Shown in pieces: positions 14,657 to 28,397 of a stretch of 64,000 bases of DNA. The DNA is from Caprella mutica (taxonomy: Eukaryota > Arthropoda > Malacostraca > Amphipoda > Caprellidae). Under the pieces are notes generated by a model. The model was not told where the DNA came from. It saw only the letters and a program-made list of their open reading frames with translations, and did not search any database. How positions within the stretch are numbered: the first letter of the stretch is position 1; each line of letters begins with the position of its first letter. A program made the translations under genes and the position numbers. Location of the stretch: the NCBI GenBank assembly GCA_947561585.1, contig CANNZV010001109.1, forward strand, positions 117,785 to 181,784. Reading direction: 5' to 3'.

Positions 14657-17600
14657 TTATGTAGATAGATCCTTTACTGTAGATAGGTCCTTTGTTGTAG
14701 ATAGATCCTTTGCTGTAGATATATCCTTTGCAGTAGATAGATCCTTTACTGTAGATAGATCTTTTGCTGTAGATGGATCCTTATCTGTAGATAGATCCTT
14801 TGCTGTAGATAAATCGTTTGTTGTAGATAGATACTTTGCTGTAGATAGATCCTTCGCTGTAGATAGATCCCTTACTGTAGATAGATCACTTTGCTGTAGA
14901 TAGATCATTTGCTGTAGATAGATCCCTTACTGTAGATAGATCACTTTGCTGTAGATAGATTCATTGCTGTACATAGATTCTTTGTTGTAGATAGATCATA
15001 TGCTGTAGATAGATCCTTTTTAGTAGATAGATCCTTTACTGTAGATAAATCCTTTGCGTAGATAGATCTAAGATCCTTTTCTGTAAATAAATAAATAAAT
15101 TGTTTGCCGTAGATAGATCCCCTGCCGTACATAGATCATTTGCTGTAGATAGATCCTTTTCTGCAGATATATCCTTTTCTGTAGAAAGATCCTTTACTGT
15201 AGATAAAACCTTTGCTGTTGATAGATCCCATACTGTAAATAAAACTTTTGCTTTTGATAGATCCCATACTGTAAATAAAACCTTCGCTGTAGATAGATCC
15301 CATACTGTAAATAGATCCTTTGCCGTAGATATATACCTTGCCGTAGATAGATCCTTTGCTGTAGATAGATCCTTTGCTGTTGACAGATCTTTCGCTGTAG
15401 AAAGATCCTTTGGTGTAGATAGATTCTTTGCTGTAGATAGTTCCCTTACTGTAGATAGATCATTTTGCTGTAGATAGATCATTTGCAGTAGATAAATCCC
15501 TTACTGTAGATAGATCACTTTGCTGTAGATAGATCCTTTGCTGAAGATAGATCCTTTGCTGTAGATAGATCCTTTGCTGCAGACAGATCCCTTATTGTTG
15601 ATAGATCTTTTGCTGTAGAAAGCTCCTTTACTTCAAATAGATCCTTTGCTGTAAATAGATCCTTTCCTGTAGATAGATCCTTTGCTGTAGATAGATCCTT
15701 TGCTGTAGATAGAACTTTTGTTGTAAATTGATCTTCTGCAATAGATTGATCCTTTGCTGTTGACAGATCCTGCGCTGTAGAAAGATCCTTTGGTGTAGAC
15801 AGATAATTTGCTGTAGATAGATCCCTTACTGAAGATAGATCACTTAGCTGTAGATAGATCCTTCGCTGTAGATAGATCCTTTGCTGAATAAAGTTCTGCT
15901 GTTGTAAATAGATCCTTTTTTGTAGATAGATCATTGGCTTTAGATAGATCCTTTGCTGTAGATAGATCCTTTGCTTAGGATAGACCCTTAAATGTAGATT
16001 GATCCTTTGTTGTAGATAGATTCTTTTCTGTAGATAGATCCCTTAATGTAGATAGATCACTTTGCTGTGGATAGATCATTTGCTGTAGATAGATCCCTTA
16101 CTGTAGATAAATCACTTTGTTGTAGATAGATCCTTTGCTGAAGATAGATCCTTTGTTGTAGATAGATCCTTTGATGCAAATAGATCCATTATTGTTGATA
16201 GATCCCTTGCTGTAGATAGATCCTTTGCTGTAGATTGAACTTTTGTTGTAAATAGATCTTTTGCTATAGATTGATCCTTTGCTGTTGACAGATCCTGCGC
16301 TGTAGAAAGATCTTTTGCTGTAGATAGACCCTTTTCTTAAGATCGATCCTTAACTGTAGATTGATCCTTTGCTGTAGAGAGATCCTTTGCAGTAGATAAA
16401 TCCTTGACTGTAGATAGATCCTTTGCTGTAGATAGATCCTTTGCTGTAGATAGATCCTTTGCTGTAGATAGATCCTTTGCTGTAGATAGATTCTTTGCTG
16501 CAGATAGATCCCTCATTGTTGATAGATCTTTTGCGGTAGATAGCTCCTTTACTGTAAATAGATCCTTTGCTGTAGATAGATCCTTTCCTATAGATAGATC
16601 CTTTGCTGTAGATAGATCCTTTGCTGTAGATAGAACTTTTGTTGTAAATAGATCTTTTGTTATAGATTGATCCTTTGCTGTTGATAGATACTTAACTGTA
16701 GATGGATCCTTTGCTGTATATAGTCCCGTTACTTTAGATAGATCATTTGCTTTAGATTGATCCTTTGCTGTAGATAGATCATTTGCTGTAGATAGATTAT
16801 TTGCTGAACATAGATTCTTTGCTGTAGATAGATTCTATGTTGTATATAGATCCTTCGCTGTAGACAGATCCTTTGCAGTAGATAGATCCTTTACTGTAGA
16901 TAGATCCTTTGCTGTTGATAGATTCTTAGCTGTACATAGATTCTTTGTTGTAGATAGATCCTTTGCTGTAGATAGATCCTTTGTAGTAGATAGATCTTTT
17001 ACTGTAGATAGATCCTTAGCTGTAGATAGATCTAAGATCCTTTGCTGTAAATAAATAAATAAATCCATTGCCGTGGATAGATCCCTTACAGTAGATAGAT
17101 CCTGTGTTGTAGATAGATCTTTTGCTGTAGATAGATTTTTCGCTGTAGATAGATCCTTTTTTGTAGATAGATCTTTTATTGTAGACAAAACCGTTGCTGT
17201 AGATAGATCCCATACTGTAAATAGATCCTTTGCTGTAGATAGATCCTTTGCTGTAGAAAAATCCTCTGCTGTAGAAAGATCTCCTGCTGTAAATAGATCC
17301 TTTGCTGTAGATAGATCCTTTGGTGTTGACAGATCTTTCGTGGTAGAAAGATCCTTTGGTGTAGATAGATTCTTTGCTGTAGATAGATCCCTTACTGTAG
17401 ATAGATCCCTTTGCTGTAGATAGATCATTTGCTGTAGATAGATCCCTTACTGTAGATAGATCCCTTGCTGTGGATTGATATTATGATGTAGATAGATCCT
17501 TTACTGTAGATAGGTCCTTTGTTGTAGATAGATTCTTTGCTGTAGATATATCCTTTGCAGTAGATAGATCCTTTACTGTAGATAGATCTTTTGCTGTAGA

Positions 17601-20300
17601 TGGATCCTTATCTGTAGATAGATTCTTTGCTGTAGATAAATCGTTTGTCGTAGATAGATAATTTGCTGTAGATAGATCCTTCGCTGTAGATAGATCCCTT
17701 ACTGTAGATAGATCACTTTGCTGTAGATAGATCATTTGCTGTAGATAGATCCCTTACTGTAGATAGATCACTTTGCTGTAGATAGATTCACTGCTGTACA
17801 TAGATTCTTTGTTGTAGATAGATCATATGCTGTAGATAGATCCTTTTTAGTAGATAGATCCTTTACTGTAGATAAATCCTTTGCTGTAGATAGATCTAAG
17901 ATCCTTTTCTGTAAATAAATAAGTAAATTCTTTGCCGTAGATAGATCCCCTGCCGTAGATAGATCATTTGCTGTAGATAGATCCTTTGTTGTAGATAGAT
18001 CCTTCGCTGTAGATAGATCCTTTTCTGCAGATATATCCTTTTCTGTAGAAAGATCCTTTACTGTAGATAAAACCTTTGCTGTTGATAGATCCCATACTGT
18101 AAATAAAACCTTTGCTTTTGATAGATCCCATACTGTAAATAAAACCTTCGCTGTAGATAGATCCCATACTGTAAATAGATCCTTTGCCGTAGATATATCC
18201 CTTGCCGTAGATAGATCCTTTGCTGTAGATAGATCCTTTGCTGTTGACAGATCTTTCACTGTAGAAAGATCCTTTGGTGTAGATAGATTCTTTGCTGTAG
18301 ATAGATCCCTTACTGTAGATAGATCAATTTGGTGTAGATAGATCATTTGCTGTAGATAAATTCCTTACTGTAGATAGATCACTTTGCTGTAGATAGATCC
18401 TTTGCTGAAGATAGATCATTTGCTGTAGATAGATCCTTTGCTGCAGACAGATCCCTTATTGTTGATAGATCTTTTGCTGTAGAAAGCTCCTTTACTTTAA
18501 ATAGATCCTTTGCTGTAGATAGATCCTTTCCTGTAGATAGATCCTTTGCTGTTGATAGATCCTTTGCTGTAGATAGAACTTTTGTCGTATATTGATCTTT
18601 TGCAATAGATTGATCCTTTGCTGTTGACAGATCCTGCGCTGTAGAAAGATCCTTTGGTGTAGACAGATAATTTGCTGTAGATAGATCCCTTACTGAAGAT
18701 AGATCACTTTGCTGTAGATAGATCCTTCGCTGTAGATAGATCCTTTGCTGTTTAAAGTTCTGCTGTTGTAAATAAATCCTTTTTTGTAGATAGATCATTG
18801 GCTTTAGATAGATCCTTTGCTGTAGATAGATCCTTTGCTTAAGATAGACCCTTAAATGTAGATTGATCCTTTGTTGTAGATAGATTCTTTTCTGTAGATA
18901 GATCCCTTACTGTAGATAGATCACTATGCTGTAGATAGATCATTTGCTGTAGATAGATCCCTTACTGTAGATAGATCACTTTGTTGTAGATAGATCCTTT
19001 GCTGAAGATAGATCCTTTGTTGTAGATAGATCCTTTGATGCAAATAGATCCATTATTGTTGATAGATCCCTTGCTGTAGATAGATCCTTTGCTGTAGATA
19101 GAACTTTTGTTGTAAATAGATCTTTTACTATAGATTGATCCTTTGCTGTTGACAGATCCTGCGCTGTAGAAAGATCTTTTGCTGTAGATAGATCCTTTTC
19201 TTAAGATCGATCCTTAACTGTAGATTGATCCTTTGCTGTAGAGAGATCCTTTGCAGTATATAAATCCTTGACTGTAGATAGATCCTTTGCTGTAGATAGA
19301 TCCTTTGCTGTAGATAGATCCTTTGCTGTAGATAGATCCTTTGCTGTAGATAGATTCTTTGCTGAAGATAGATTCTTTGCTGTAGATAGATTCTTTGCAG
19401 TAGATGTATCCTTTGCAGAAGATAGATCCATTACTGTACATAGATCCTATGCTGTATAAAGATCTTTTGCTGAAGATAGATCCTTTGCTGTAGATAGATC
19501 CTTTGCTGCAGATAGATCCCTCATTTTTGATAGATCTTTTGCTGTAGATTGCTCCTTTGCTGTAGATAGATCCTTTGCTGCAGATAGATCCCTCATTGTT
19601 GATAGATCTTTTGCGGTAGATAGCTCCTTTACTGTAAATAGATCCTTTGCTGTAGATAGATCCTTTCCTATAGATAGATCCTTTGCTGTAGATAGATCCT
19701 TTGCTGTAGATAGAACTTTTGTTGTAAATAGATCTTTTGTTATAGATTGATCATTTGCTTTAGATTGATCCTTTGCTGTAGATAGATTATTTGCTGAACA
19801 TAGATTCTTTGCTGTAGATAGATTCTTTGTTGTATATAGATCCTTTGCTGTAGACAGATCCTTTGCAGTAGATAGATCCTTTACTGTAGATAGATCCTTT
19901 GCTGTAGATAGATTCTTAGCTGTACATAGATTCTTTGTTGTAGATAGATCCTTCGCTGTAAATAGATCCTTTGTAGTAGATAGATCTTTTGCTGTAGATA
20001 GATTTTTCGCTGTAGATAGATCCTTTTTTGTAGATAGATCTTTTATTGTAGATAAAACCGTTGCTGTAGATAGATCCCATACTGTAAAGAGATCCTTTGC
20101 TGTAGATAGATCCTTTGCTGTAGAAAAATCCTCTGCTGTAGAAAGATCTCCTGCTGTAAATAGATCCTTTGCTGTAGATAGATCCTTTGGTGTTGACAGA
20201 TCTTTCGTGGTAGAAAGATCCTTTGGTGTAGATAGATTCTTTGCTGTAGATAGATCCCTTACTGTAGATAGATCCCTTTGCTGTAGATAGATCATTTGCT
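14657..20300 (+). repeat. higher-order repeat, about 2.8-2.9 kb period, two copies
   Basis: The segment beginning near 14,657 is matched by one beginning near 17,481. Paired markers give similar offsets: CTGCAGATATATCC at 15,161 and 18,025 (2,864 bp), the AAGTTCTGCTG/AAGATAGA region at 15,515 and 18,379 (2,864 bp), and GTGTTGACAGATC near 17,323 and 20,190 (2,867 bp). The left pair (14,657/17,481) is offset by 2,824 bp, so a few units were gained or lost within the copies. Block order resembles the 4-kb family to the left but lacks part of it. Confidence 0.75.
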
Positions 20301-21520
20301 GTAGATAGATCCCTTACTGTAGATAGATCACTTTGCTGTAGATAGAACCTTTGCTGAAGTTAGATCCTTTGTTGTAGATAGATCCTTTGCTGCAGATAGA
20401 TCCCTTATTGTTGATAAATCCTTTGCTGTAGATAGATCCATTGCTGTAGATAGAACTTTTGTTGTAAATAGATCTTTTGCTAAAGATTGATCCTTTGCTG
20501 ATGACAGATCCTGCGCTGTATATAGATCTTTTGGTGTAGACAGATTCTTTTCTGTAGATAGATCCCTTACTGAAAATAGATCACTTTGCTGTAGATAGAT
20601 TCTTTGCTGTAGATAGATCCTTTGCTGTTTAAAGTTCTGCTGTTGTAAATAGATCCTTTTTTTGTAGATAGATCATTGGTTTTAGATAGATCCTTTGCTG
20701 TAGATATATCCTTTGCTTAAGATAGATCCTTAAATGTAGATTGATCCTTTGCTGTAGAGAGATCCTTTGCAGAAGATAAATCCTTTGCTGTAGATAGATC
20801 CTTTGCTGTATATAGATCCTTTGCTGTAGATCGATCCTTCGCTGTAAATAGATCCTTTGCTGTAGATTGATCCTTTGCTGCGAAAAGATCCCTTACTGTA
20901 GATAGATCCATTGCTGTAGATAGATCCTATGCTGTAGAAATATCCTTTGCTGTAGATAGATCATTTGCTGTAGATCAATCCTTCGCTGTAAATAGATCCC
21001 TTACTGTTGATAGGTCCTTTGCAGTAGATAGATCCTTTGCTGAAGATAGATCCTTTGCTGTAGATATATCTTTTGCTGTAGTAGTTCCTTTGCTGTAGAA
21101 AGATACTCCGCTATAAATAGATCCTTTGCTGTAGATAGATCCTTTGCTGTAGATAGATCCTTTGCTGTAAATGGATCCTTTGGCTGTATAGAATTCCTTT
21201 ACTGTAGATATATCCTCTGCTGTAGATTGATCATTTGCTATAGATAGATCTTTTGCAGTAGATAGATCCTTTGCTGTAGATAGATCACTTATTGTAGATA
21301 GATCCTTTGCTGTAGATAGATCTTATGCTGTAGAAAGATCCTTTGCTGAAGATAGATCATTTGCTGTAGATTGATCCTTTACTATAGATAGATCCTTCGT
21401 TGTAGATAGATCCTTTTCTGTAGATAGATTCTTTACTGAAAATAGATTCTTTGCTTTAGATAGATTCTTTGCAGTAGATGTATCCTATGCAGTAGATAGA
21501 TCCTTTACTATACATAGATC

Positions 21521-22835
21521 CTATGCTGTATAAAGATCCTTTGCTGAAGATAGATCCTTCGCTGCAGATAGATCCTTTGCTGCAGATAGATCCCTTATTG
21601 TAGATAGATCTTTTGCTATAGATAGCTCCTTTACTGTAAATAGATCCTTTGCTGTAGATAGATCCCTTGCTGTGGATTGATAATATGATGTAGATAGATC
21701 CTTTACTGTTGATAGGTCCTTTGTTGTAGATAGATCCTTTGCTGTAGATATATCCTTTGCCGTAGATAGATCCTTTACTGTAGATAGATCCTTTGCTCTA
21801 GATGGATCCTTATCTGTAGATAGATCCTTTGCTGTAGATAAATTGTTTGTTGTAGATAGATACTTTGCTATAGATAGATCCTTCGCTGTAGATAGATCCC
21901 TTACTGTACATAGATTCTTTGTTGTAGATAGATCATTTGCTGTAGATAGATCCTTTGTAGTAGATAGATCCTTTACTGTAGATAAATCCTTTGCTGTAGA
22001 TAGATTTAAGATCCTTTGCTGTAAATAAATAAATAAATCCTTTGCCGTAGATAGATCTCCTGCCTTAGATAGATCATTTGCTGTAGATAGATCCTTTGTT
22101 GTAGATAGATCCTTCGCTGTAGATAGATCCTTTTCTGCAGATATATCCTTTTCTGTAGAAAGATCCTTTACTGTAGATAAAACCTTTGCTGTTGATAGAT
22201 CCCATACTGTAAATAAAACCTTTGCTTTTGATAGATCCAATACTGTAAATAAAACCTTCGCTGTAGATAGATCCCATACTGTAAATAGATTTTTGACGTA
22301 GGTAGATCCCTTGCCGTAGATAGATCCTTTGCTGTAGATAGATCCCTTACTGTAGATAGATCTTTTTGCTGTAGATAGATCATTTGCTGTAGATAGATCC
22401 CTTACTGTAGATAGATCACTTTGCTTTAGATAGATCCTTTGCTGAAGATAGATCCTTTGCTGTAGATAGATCCTTTGCTGTAGACAGATCCCTTATTGTT
22501 GATAGATCTTTTGCTGTAGATAGCTCCTTTACTGTAAATAGATCCTTTGCTGTAGATAGATCCTTTCCTGTAGATAGATCCTTTGCTGTAGATAGATCCT
22601 TTGCTGTAGATAGAACTGTTGTTGTAAATTGATCTTTTGCAATAGATTGATCCTTTGCTGTTGACAGATCCTGCGCTGTAGAAAGATCTTTTGCTGTTGA
22701 CAGATCCTGCGCTGTAGAAAGATCCTTTACTGAAGATAGATCACTTTGCTGTAGATAGATCCTTCGCTGTAGATAGATCCTTTGCTCTATAAAGTTCTGC
22801 TGTTGTAAATAGATCCTTTTTTGTAGATAGATCAT
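21521..22835 (+). repeat. 1.3-kb array block, copy 1 (mate at 27,082)
   Basis: The variant-unit order of this block is reproduced at 27,082-28,397 with an offset of 5,561-5,562 bp; for example CTGCAGATATATCC at 22,135 pairs with CTGCAAATATATCC at 27,696. The block contains the TAAA unit (22,023), the CTGCAGATATATCC unit, and the pair of GTTGACAGATCCTGCGCTG units before TATAAAGTTCTGCTG near 22,790. A less similar relative lies at 39,590-40,905, to the right of the insert. Confidence 0.75.
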
Positions 22836-23100
22836 TGGCTTTAGATAGATCCTTTGCTGTAGATATATCCTTCGCTTAAGATAGACCCTTAAATGTAGAT
22901 TGATCCTTTGTTTTAGAGAGATCCTTTGCAGTAGATAAATCCTTGACTGTAGATAGATTCTTTGCTGTAGATAGATCCTTTGCTGTAGATAGATCCTTTG
23001 CTGTAGATAGATCCTTTGCTGTAGATAGATCCTTTGCTGTAGATCGATCCTTCGCTGTAAATAGATCCTTTACTGTAGATTTATCCTTTGCTGCAAAAAG

Positions 23101-23638
23101 ATTCCTTAAGGTAGATAGATCCATTGCTGTAGATAGATCCTATGTTGTAGATAGATCCTTTGCTGTAGAAAGATCATTTGCTGTAGATTGATCCTTCGCT
23201 GTAAATAGATCCCTTACTGTAGATAGATCCTTTGCTGTAGATAGATCCTTTGCTGTAGATAGATACTTTGCTGTAGATAGATCTTTTGCTGTAGTAGTTC
23301 CTTTGCTGTAGAAAGATTCTTCGCTATAAATTGATCCTTTGCTGTAGAGAGATCCTTTGCTGTAAAAAGATTCCTTAAGGTAGATAGATCCATTGCTGTA
23401 GATAGATCCTATGTTGTAGATAGATCCTTTGCTGTAGATAGATCATTTGCTGTAGATTGATCCTTCGCTGTAAATAGATCCCTTACTGTAGATAGATCCT
23501 TTGCTGTAGATAGATCCTTTGCTGTAGATAGATACTTTGCTGTAGATAGATCTTTTGCTGTAGTAGTTCCTTTGCTGTAGAAAGATTCTTCGCTATAAAT
23601 TGATCCTTTGCTGTAGATAGATCCTTTGCTGTAGATAG
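23101..23638 (+). repeat. 269-bp tandem duplication inside the array
   Basis: The stretch starting ATTCCTTAAGG at 23,101 is repeated starting at 23,370, and the GTAGTAGTTCC marker follows at 23,291 and 23,560, each offset 269 bp (15 units minus 1 bp). The copies are nearly identical, so this is a recent local duplication. The same CCTTAAGG marker appears again at 28,681 and 28,878 and in their duplicates at 31,510 and 31,707. Confidence 0.85.
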
Positions 23639-25563
23639 ATCCTTTGCTGGAAATGGATATTTGGGTGTATCGAGTTCCATTACTGCCGATATATCCTTTG
23701 CTGTAGATTGACCATTTGCTGTAAATAGATCTTCTGCTGTAGATAGATCCTTTGATGTAGATAGATCACTTATTGTAGATAGATCCTTTGCTGTAGATAG
23801 ATCTTATGCTGTAGAAAGAACCTTTGCTGAAGATTGATCATTTGCTGTAGATTGAACCTTTGCTGTAGATAGATCCTTCGTTGTAGATAGATCCGTTTCT
23901 GTAGATAGATTCTTTGCTGAAGATAGATTATTTTCTCTAGATAGATTCATTGCAGTATATGTATCCTATGCAGTAGATAGATCCTTTACTGTACATAGAT
24001 CCTATGCTGTATAAATATCCTTTGCTGAAGATAGATCCTTGTCTGTAGATAAATCCTTTGCTGCAGATAGATCCATTATTGTAGATAGATCTTTTGCTGT
24101 AGATAGCTCCTTTACTATAAATAGATCCTTTGCTGCAGATAGATCCCTTGCTGTGGATTGATCATACGATGTAGATAGATCCTTTACTGTAGATAGGTCC
24201 TTTACTGTAGATAGATCCATTACTGTAGATAGATCCTTTGCTGTAGATGGATCCTTATATGTAGATAGATCCTTTGCTGTAAATAAAACGTTTGTTGTAG
24301 ATAGCTAATTTGCTTTAGATAGATCCTTTACTGTAGATAGATCCTTTGCTGTAGATAGATTTTTTGCTGTAGATTGAACTTTTGTTGTGAATAGATCTTT
24401 TGCTATAGATTGATCCTTTGCTGTTGACAGATCCTTCGCTGTAGATAGATCCTTTGCTGTATAAAGTTCTGCTGTTGTAATTAGATTTTTTGTTGTAGAT
24501 AGATCATTGGCTTTGGATAGATCCTTTGCTGTTGATAGATCCTTTGCTCAAGATAGATCCTTAACTTTAGATTGATCCTATGCTGTAGAGAGATCCTTTG
24601 CAGTAGATAAATCCTTGACTGTAGATAGATCCTTTGCTGTAGATAGATCCTTTGCTGTAGATAGATCCTTTGCTGTAGATAGATCTTTTGCTGTAGAAAG
24701 ATCTTCTGCTGTAAATAGATCCTTTGCTGTAGATAGATCCTTTGCTGTTGACAGATCCTTTGGTGTAGATAGATTCTTTGCTGTAGATAGATCCCTTATT
24801 GTAGATAGAACACTTTGCTGTAGATAGATCATTTGCTGTAGATAGATCCCTTATTGTTGATAGATTTTTTGCTGTAGATAGATCTATTGCTGTAGAAAGA
24901 TCCTTTGGTGTAGATAGATTCTTTGCTGTAGATAGATCTCTTACTGAAGATAGATCACTTTGCTGTAGATAGATCCTTTGCTGTAGATAGATCCATTGAG
25001 GTATAAAATTCTGCTGTTGTAAATAGATCCTTTGTTGTAGATAGATCATTGGCTTTTGATAGATATTTTGATGTAGATAGATCCTTTGCTTAAGATAGAT
25101 CCTTAACTGTAGATTGATCCTTTGCTGTAGAGAGATCCTATGCAGTAGATAAATCCTTGACTGTAGATAGATCCTTTGCTGTAGATAGATCCTTTTCTGT
25201 AGATAGATCCTTTGCTGTAAATAGATCCTTTGCTGTAGATAGATTCTTTGCTGAAGATAGATTCTTTGCTGTAGATAGATTCTTTGCAGTAGATGTATCC
25301 TATGCAGAAGAAGATCCATTACTGTACATAGATCCTATGCTGTATAAAGATCCTTTGCTGAAGATAGATCCTTTGCTGTAGATAGATCTTTTGCTGTAGA
25401 TAGATCCTTTGCTGCAGATAGATCCCTCATTGTTGATAGATCATTTTCTGTAGATAGCTCCTTTACTGTAAATAGATCCTTTGCTGTAGATAGATCCTTT
25501 CCTGTAGATAGATCCTTTGCTGTAGATAGATCCTTTGCTGTAGATAGAACTTTTGTTGTAAAT

Positions 25564-27437
25564 AGATCTTTTGTTAAAGATTGATCCTTTGCTGTTGATA
25601 GATCCTTAACTGTAGATGGATCCTTTGCTGTAGACAGATCATTTGCTGTAGATAGATTATCTGCTGAACATAGATTCTTTGCTGTAGATAGATTCTTTGT
25701 TGTAGATAGATCCTTTGCTGTAGACAGATCCTTTGCAGTAGATAGATCCTTTACTGTAGATAGATCCTTTGCTGTAGATAGATCCTTTGCTGTAAATGGA
25801 TCCTTTGGCTGTATAGAATTCCTTTACTGTAGATATATCCTTTGCTGTAGATTGATCATTTGCTACAGATAGATCTTTTGCAGTAGATAGATCCTTTGCT
25901 GTAGATAGATCACTTATTGTAGATAGATCCTTTGCTGTAGATAGATCTTATGCTGTAGAAAGATCCTTTGCTGAAGATAGATCATTTGCTGTAGATTGAT
26001 CCTTAACTATAGATAGATCCTTCGTTGTAGATAGATCCTTTTCTGTAGATAGATTCTTTGCTGAAAGTAGATACTTTGCTTTAGATAGATTCTTTCAGTA
26101 GATGTATCCTATGCAGTAGATAGATTCTTTACTATACATAGATCCTATGCTGTATAAAGATCCTTTGCTGAAGATAGATCCTTTGCTGCAGATAGATCCT
26201 TTGCTGCAGATAGATCCCTTATTGTAGATAGATCTTTTGCTATAGATAGCTCTTTTACTGTAAATAGATCATTTGCTGTAGATAGATCCCTTGCTGTGGA
26301 TTGATAATATGATGTAGATAGATCCTTTACTGTTGATAGGTCCTTTGTTGTAGATAGATCCTTTGCTGTAGATATATCCTTTGCCGTAGATAGATCCTTT
26401 ACTGTAGATAGTTCCTTTGCTGTAGATGGATCCTTATCTGTAGATAGATCCTTTGCTGTAGATAAATCGTTTGTTGTAGATAGATCCTTTGCTGTAGATA
26501 GATCTTTTGTTATAGATTGATCCTTTGCTGTTGATAGATCCTTAACTGTAGATGGATCCTTTGCTGTAGATAGATCATTTGCTGTAGATAGATTATCTGC
26601 TGAACATAGATTCTTTGCTGTAGATAGATTCTTTGTTATAGATAGATCCTTTGCTGTAGACAGATCCTTTGCAGTAGATAGATCCTTTACTGTAGATAGA
26701 TCCTTTGCTGTAGATAGATCCTTTGCTGTAAATGGATCCTTTGGCTGTATAGAATTCCTTTACTGTAAATATATCCTTTGCTGTAGATTGATCATTTGCT
26801 ATAGATAGATCTTTTGCAGTAGATAGATCCTTTGCTGTAGATAGATCACTTATTGTAGATAGATCCTTTGCTGTAGATGGATCTTATGCTGTAGAAAGAT
26901 CTTTTGCTGAAGATAGATCATTTGCTGTAGATTGATCCTTTACTATAGATAGATCCTTCGTTGTAGATAGATCCTTTTCTGTAGATAGATTCTTTGCTGA
27001 AAATAGATTCTTTGCTTTAGATAGATTCTTTGCAGTAGATGTATCCTATGCAGTAGATAGATTCTTTACTATACATAGATCCTATGCTGTATAAAGATCC
27101 TTTGCTGAAGATAGATCCTTTGCTGCAGATAGATCCTTTGCTGCAGATAGATCCCTTATTGTAGATAGATCTTTTGCTATAGATAGCTCCTTTACTGTAA
27201 ATAGATCCTTTGCTGTAGATAGATCCCTTGCTGTGGATTGATAATATGATGTAGATAGATCCTTTGCTGTAGATATATCCTCTTCCGTAGATAGATCCTT
27301 TACTGTAGATAGATCCTTTGCTGTAGATGGATCCTTATCTGTAGATAGATCCTTTGCTGTAGATGGATCCTTATCTGTAGATAGATCCTTTGCTGTAGAT
27401 AAATCGTTTGTTGTAGATAGATACTTTGCTGTAGATA
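25564..27437 (+). repeat. 936-938 bp tandem duplication inside the array
   Basis: Copy 1 (about 25,564-26,499) and copy 2 (about 26,500-27,437) share the same variant order. CTTAACTGTAGATGG is at 25,605 and 26,541, TCCTTTGGCTG at 25,801 and 26,737 (936 bp = 52 units), and the GGATTGATAATATG marker at 26,298 and 27,236 (938 bp). The 2-bp change comes from a shortened unit near 26,090 (GATTCTTTCAGTAG, lacking GC) in copy 1. Confidence 0.85.
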
Positions 27438-28397
27438 GATCCTTCGCTGTAGATAGATCCCTTACTGTGCATAGATTCTTGTTTGTAGAAAGATCATTTG
27501 CTGTAGATAGATCCTTTGTAGTAGATAGATCCTTTACTGTAGATAGATCCTTTGCTGTAGATAGATTTAAGATCCTTTGCTGTAAATAAATAAATAAATC
27601 CTTTGCCGTAGATAGATCCCCTGCCGTAGAGAGATCATTTGCTGTAGATAGATCCTTTGTTGTAGATAGATCCTTCGCAGTAGATATATCCTTTTCTGCA
27701 AATATATCCTTTTCTGTAGAAAGATCCTTTACTGTAGATAAAACCTTTGCTGTTGATAGATCCAATACTGTAAATAAAACCTTTGCTTTTGATAGATCCC
27801 ATACTGTAAATAAAACCTTCGCTGTAGATAGATCCTTTGCTGTTGACAGATCTTTCGCTGTAGAAAGATCCTTTGGTGTAGATAGATTATTTACTGTAGA
27901 TAGATCCCTTACTGTAGATAAATCTTTTTGCTGTAGATAGATCATTTGCTGTAGATAGATCCCTTACTGTAGATAGATCACTTTGCTGTAGATAGATCCT
28001 TTGCTGAAGATAGATCCTTTGCTGTAGATAGATCCTTTGCTGTAGACAGATCCCTTATTGTTGATAGATCTTTTGCTGTAGATAGCTCCTTTACTGTAAA
28101 TAGATCCTTTGCTGTAGATAGATCCTTTCCTGTAGATAGATCTTTTGCTGTAGATAGATCCTTTGCTGTAGATAGAACTTTTGTTGTAAATTGATCTTTT
28201 GCATTAGATTGATCCTTTGCTGTTGACAGATCCTGCGCTGTAGAAATATTCTTTGCTGTTGACAGATCCTGCGCTGTAGAAAGATCCTTTACTGAAGATA
28301 GATCACTTTGCTGTAGATAGATCCTTCGCTGTAGATAGATCCTTTGCTCTATAAAGTTCTGCTGTTGCAAATAGATCCTTTTTTGTAGATAGATCAT
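27082..28397 (+). repeat. 1.3-kb array block, copy 2 (mate at 21,521)
   Basis: This block is colinear with 21,521-22,835 at an offset of about 5,562 bp. It differs by substitutions and by a few gained or lost 18-bp units: an extra GGATCCTTATCTG unit near 27,364, and fewer units around 27,810. It includes the TAAA unit at 27,583. The 2.83-kb tandem duplication starts immediately to its right. Confidence 0.75.

Noticed and set aside
27082..27945. 287-codon minus-strand open frame of STAKDL repeats
   Set aside because: It begins at a single-base ATG variant and passes through a TAAA unit as FIYL before continuing. Its mate at 21,521-22,240 starts elsewhere. No signal peptide, domain or codon-position conservation is visible.
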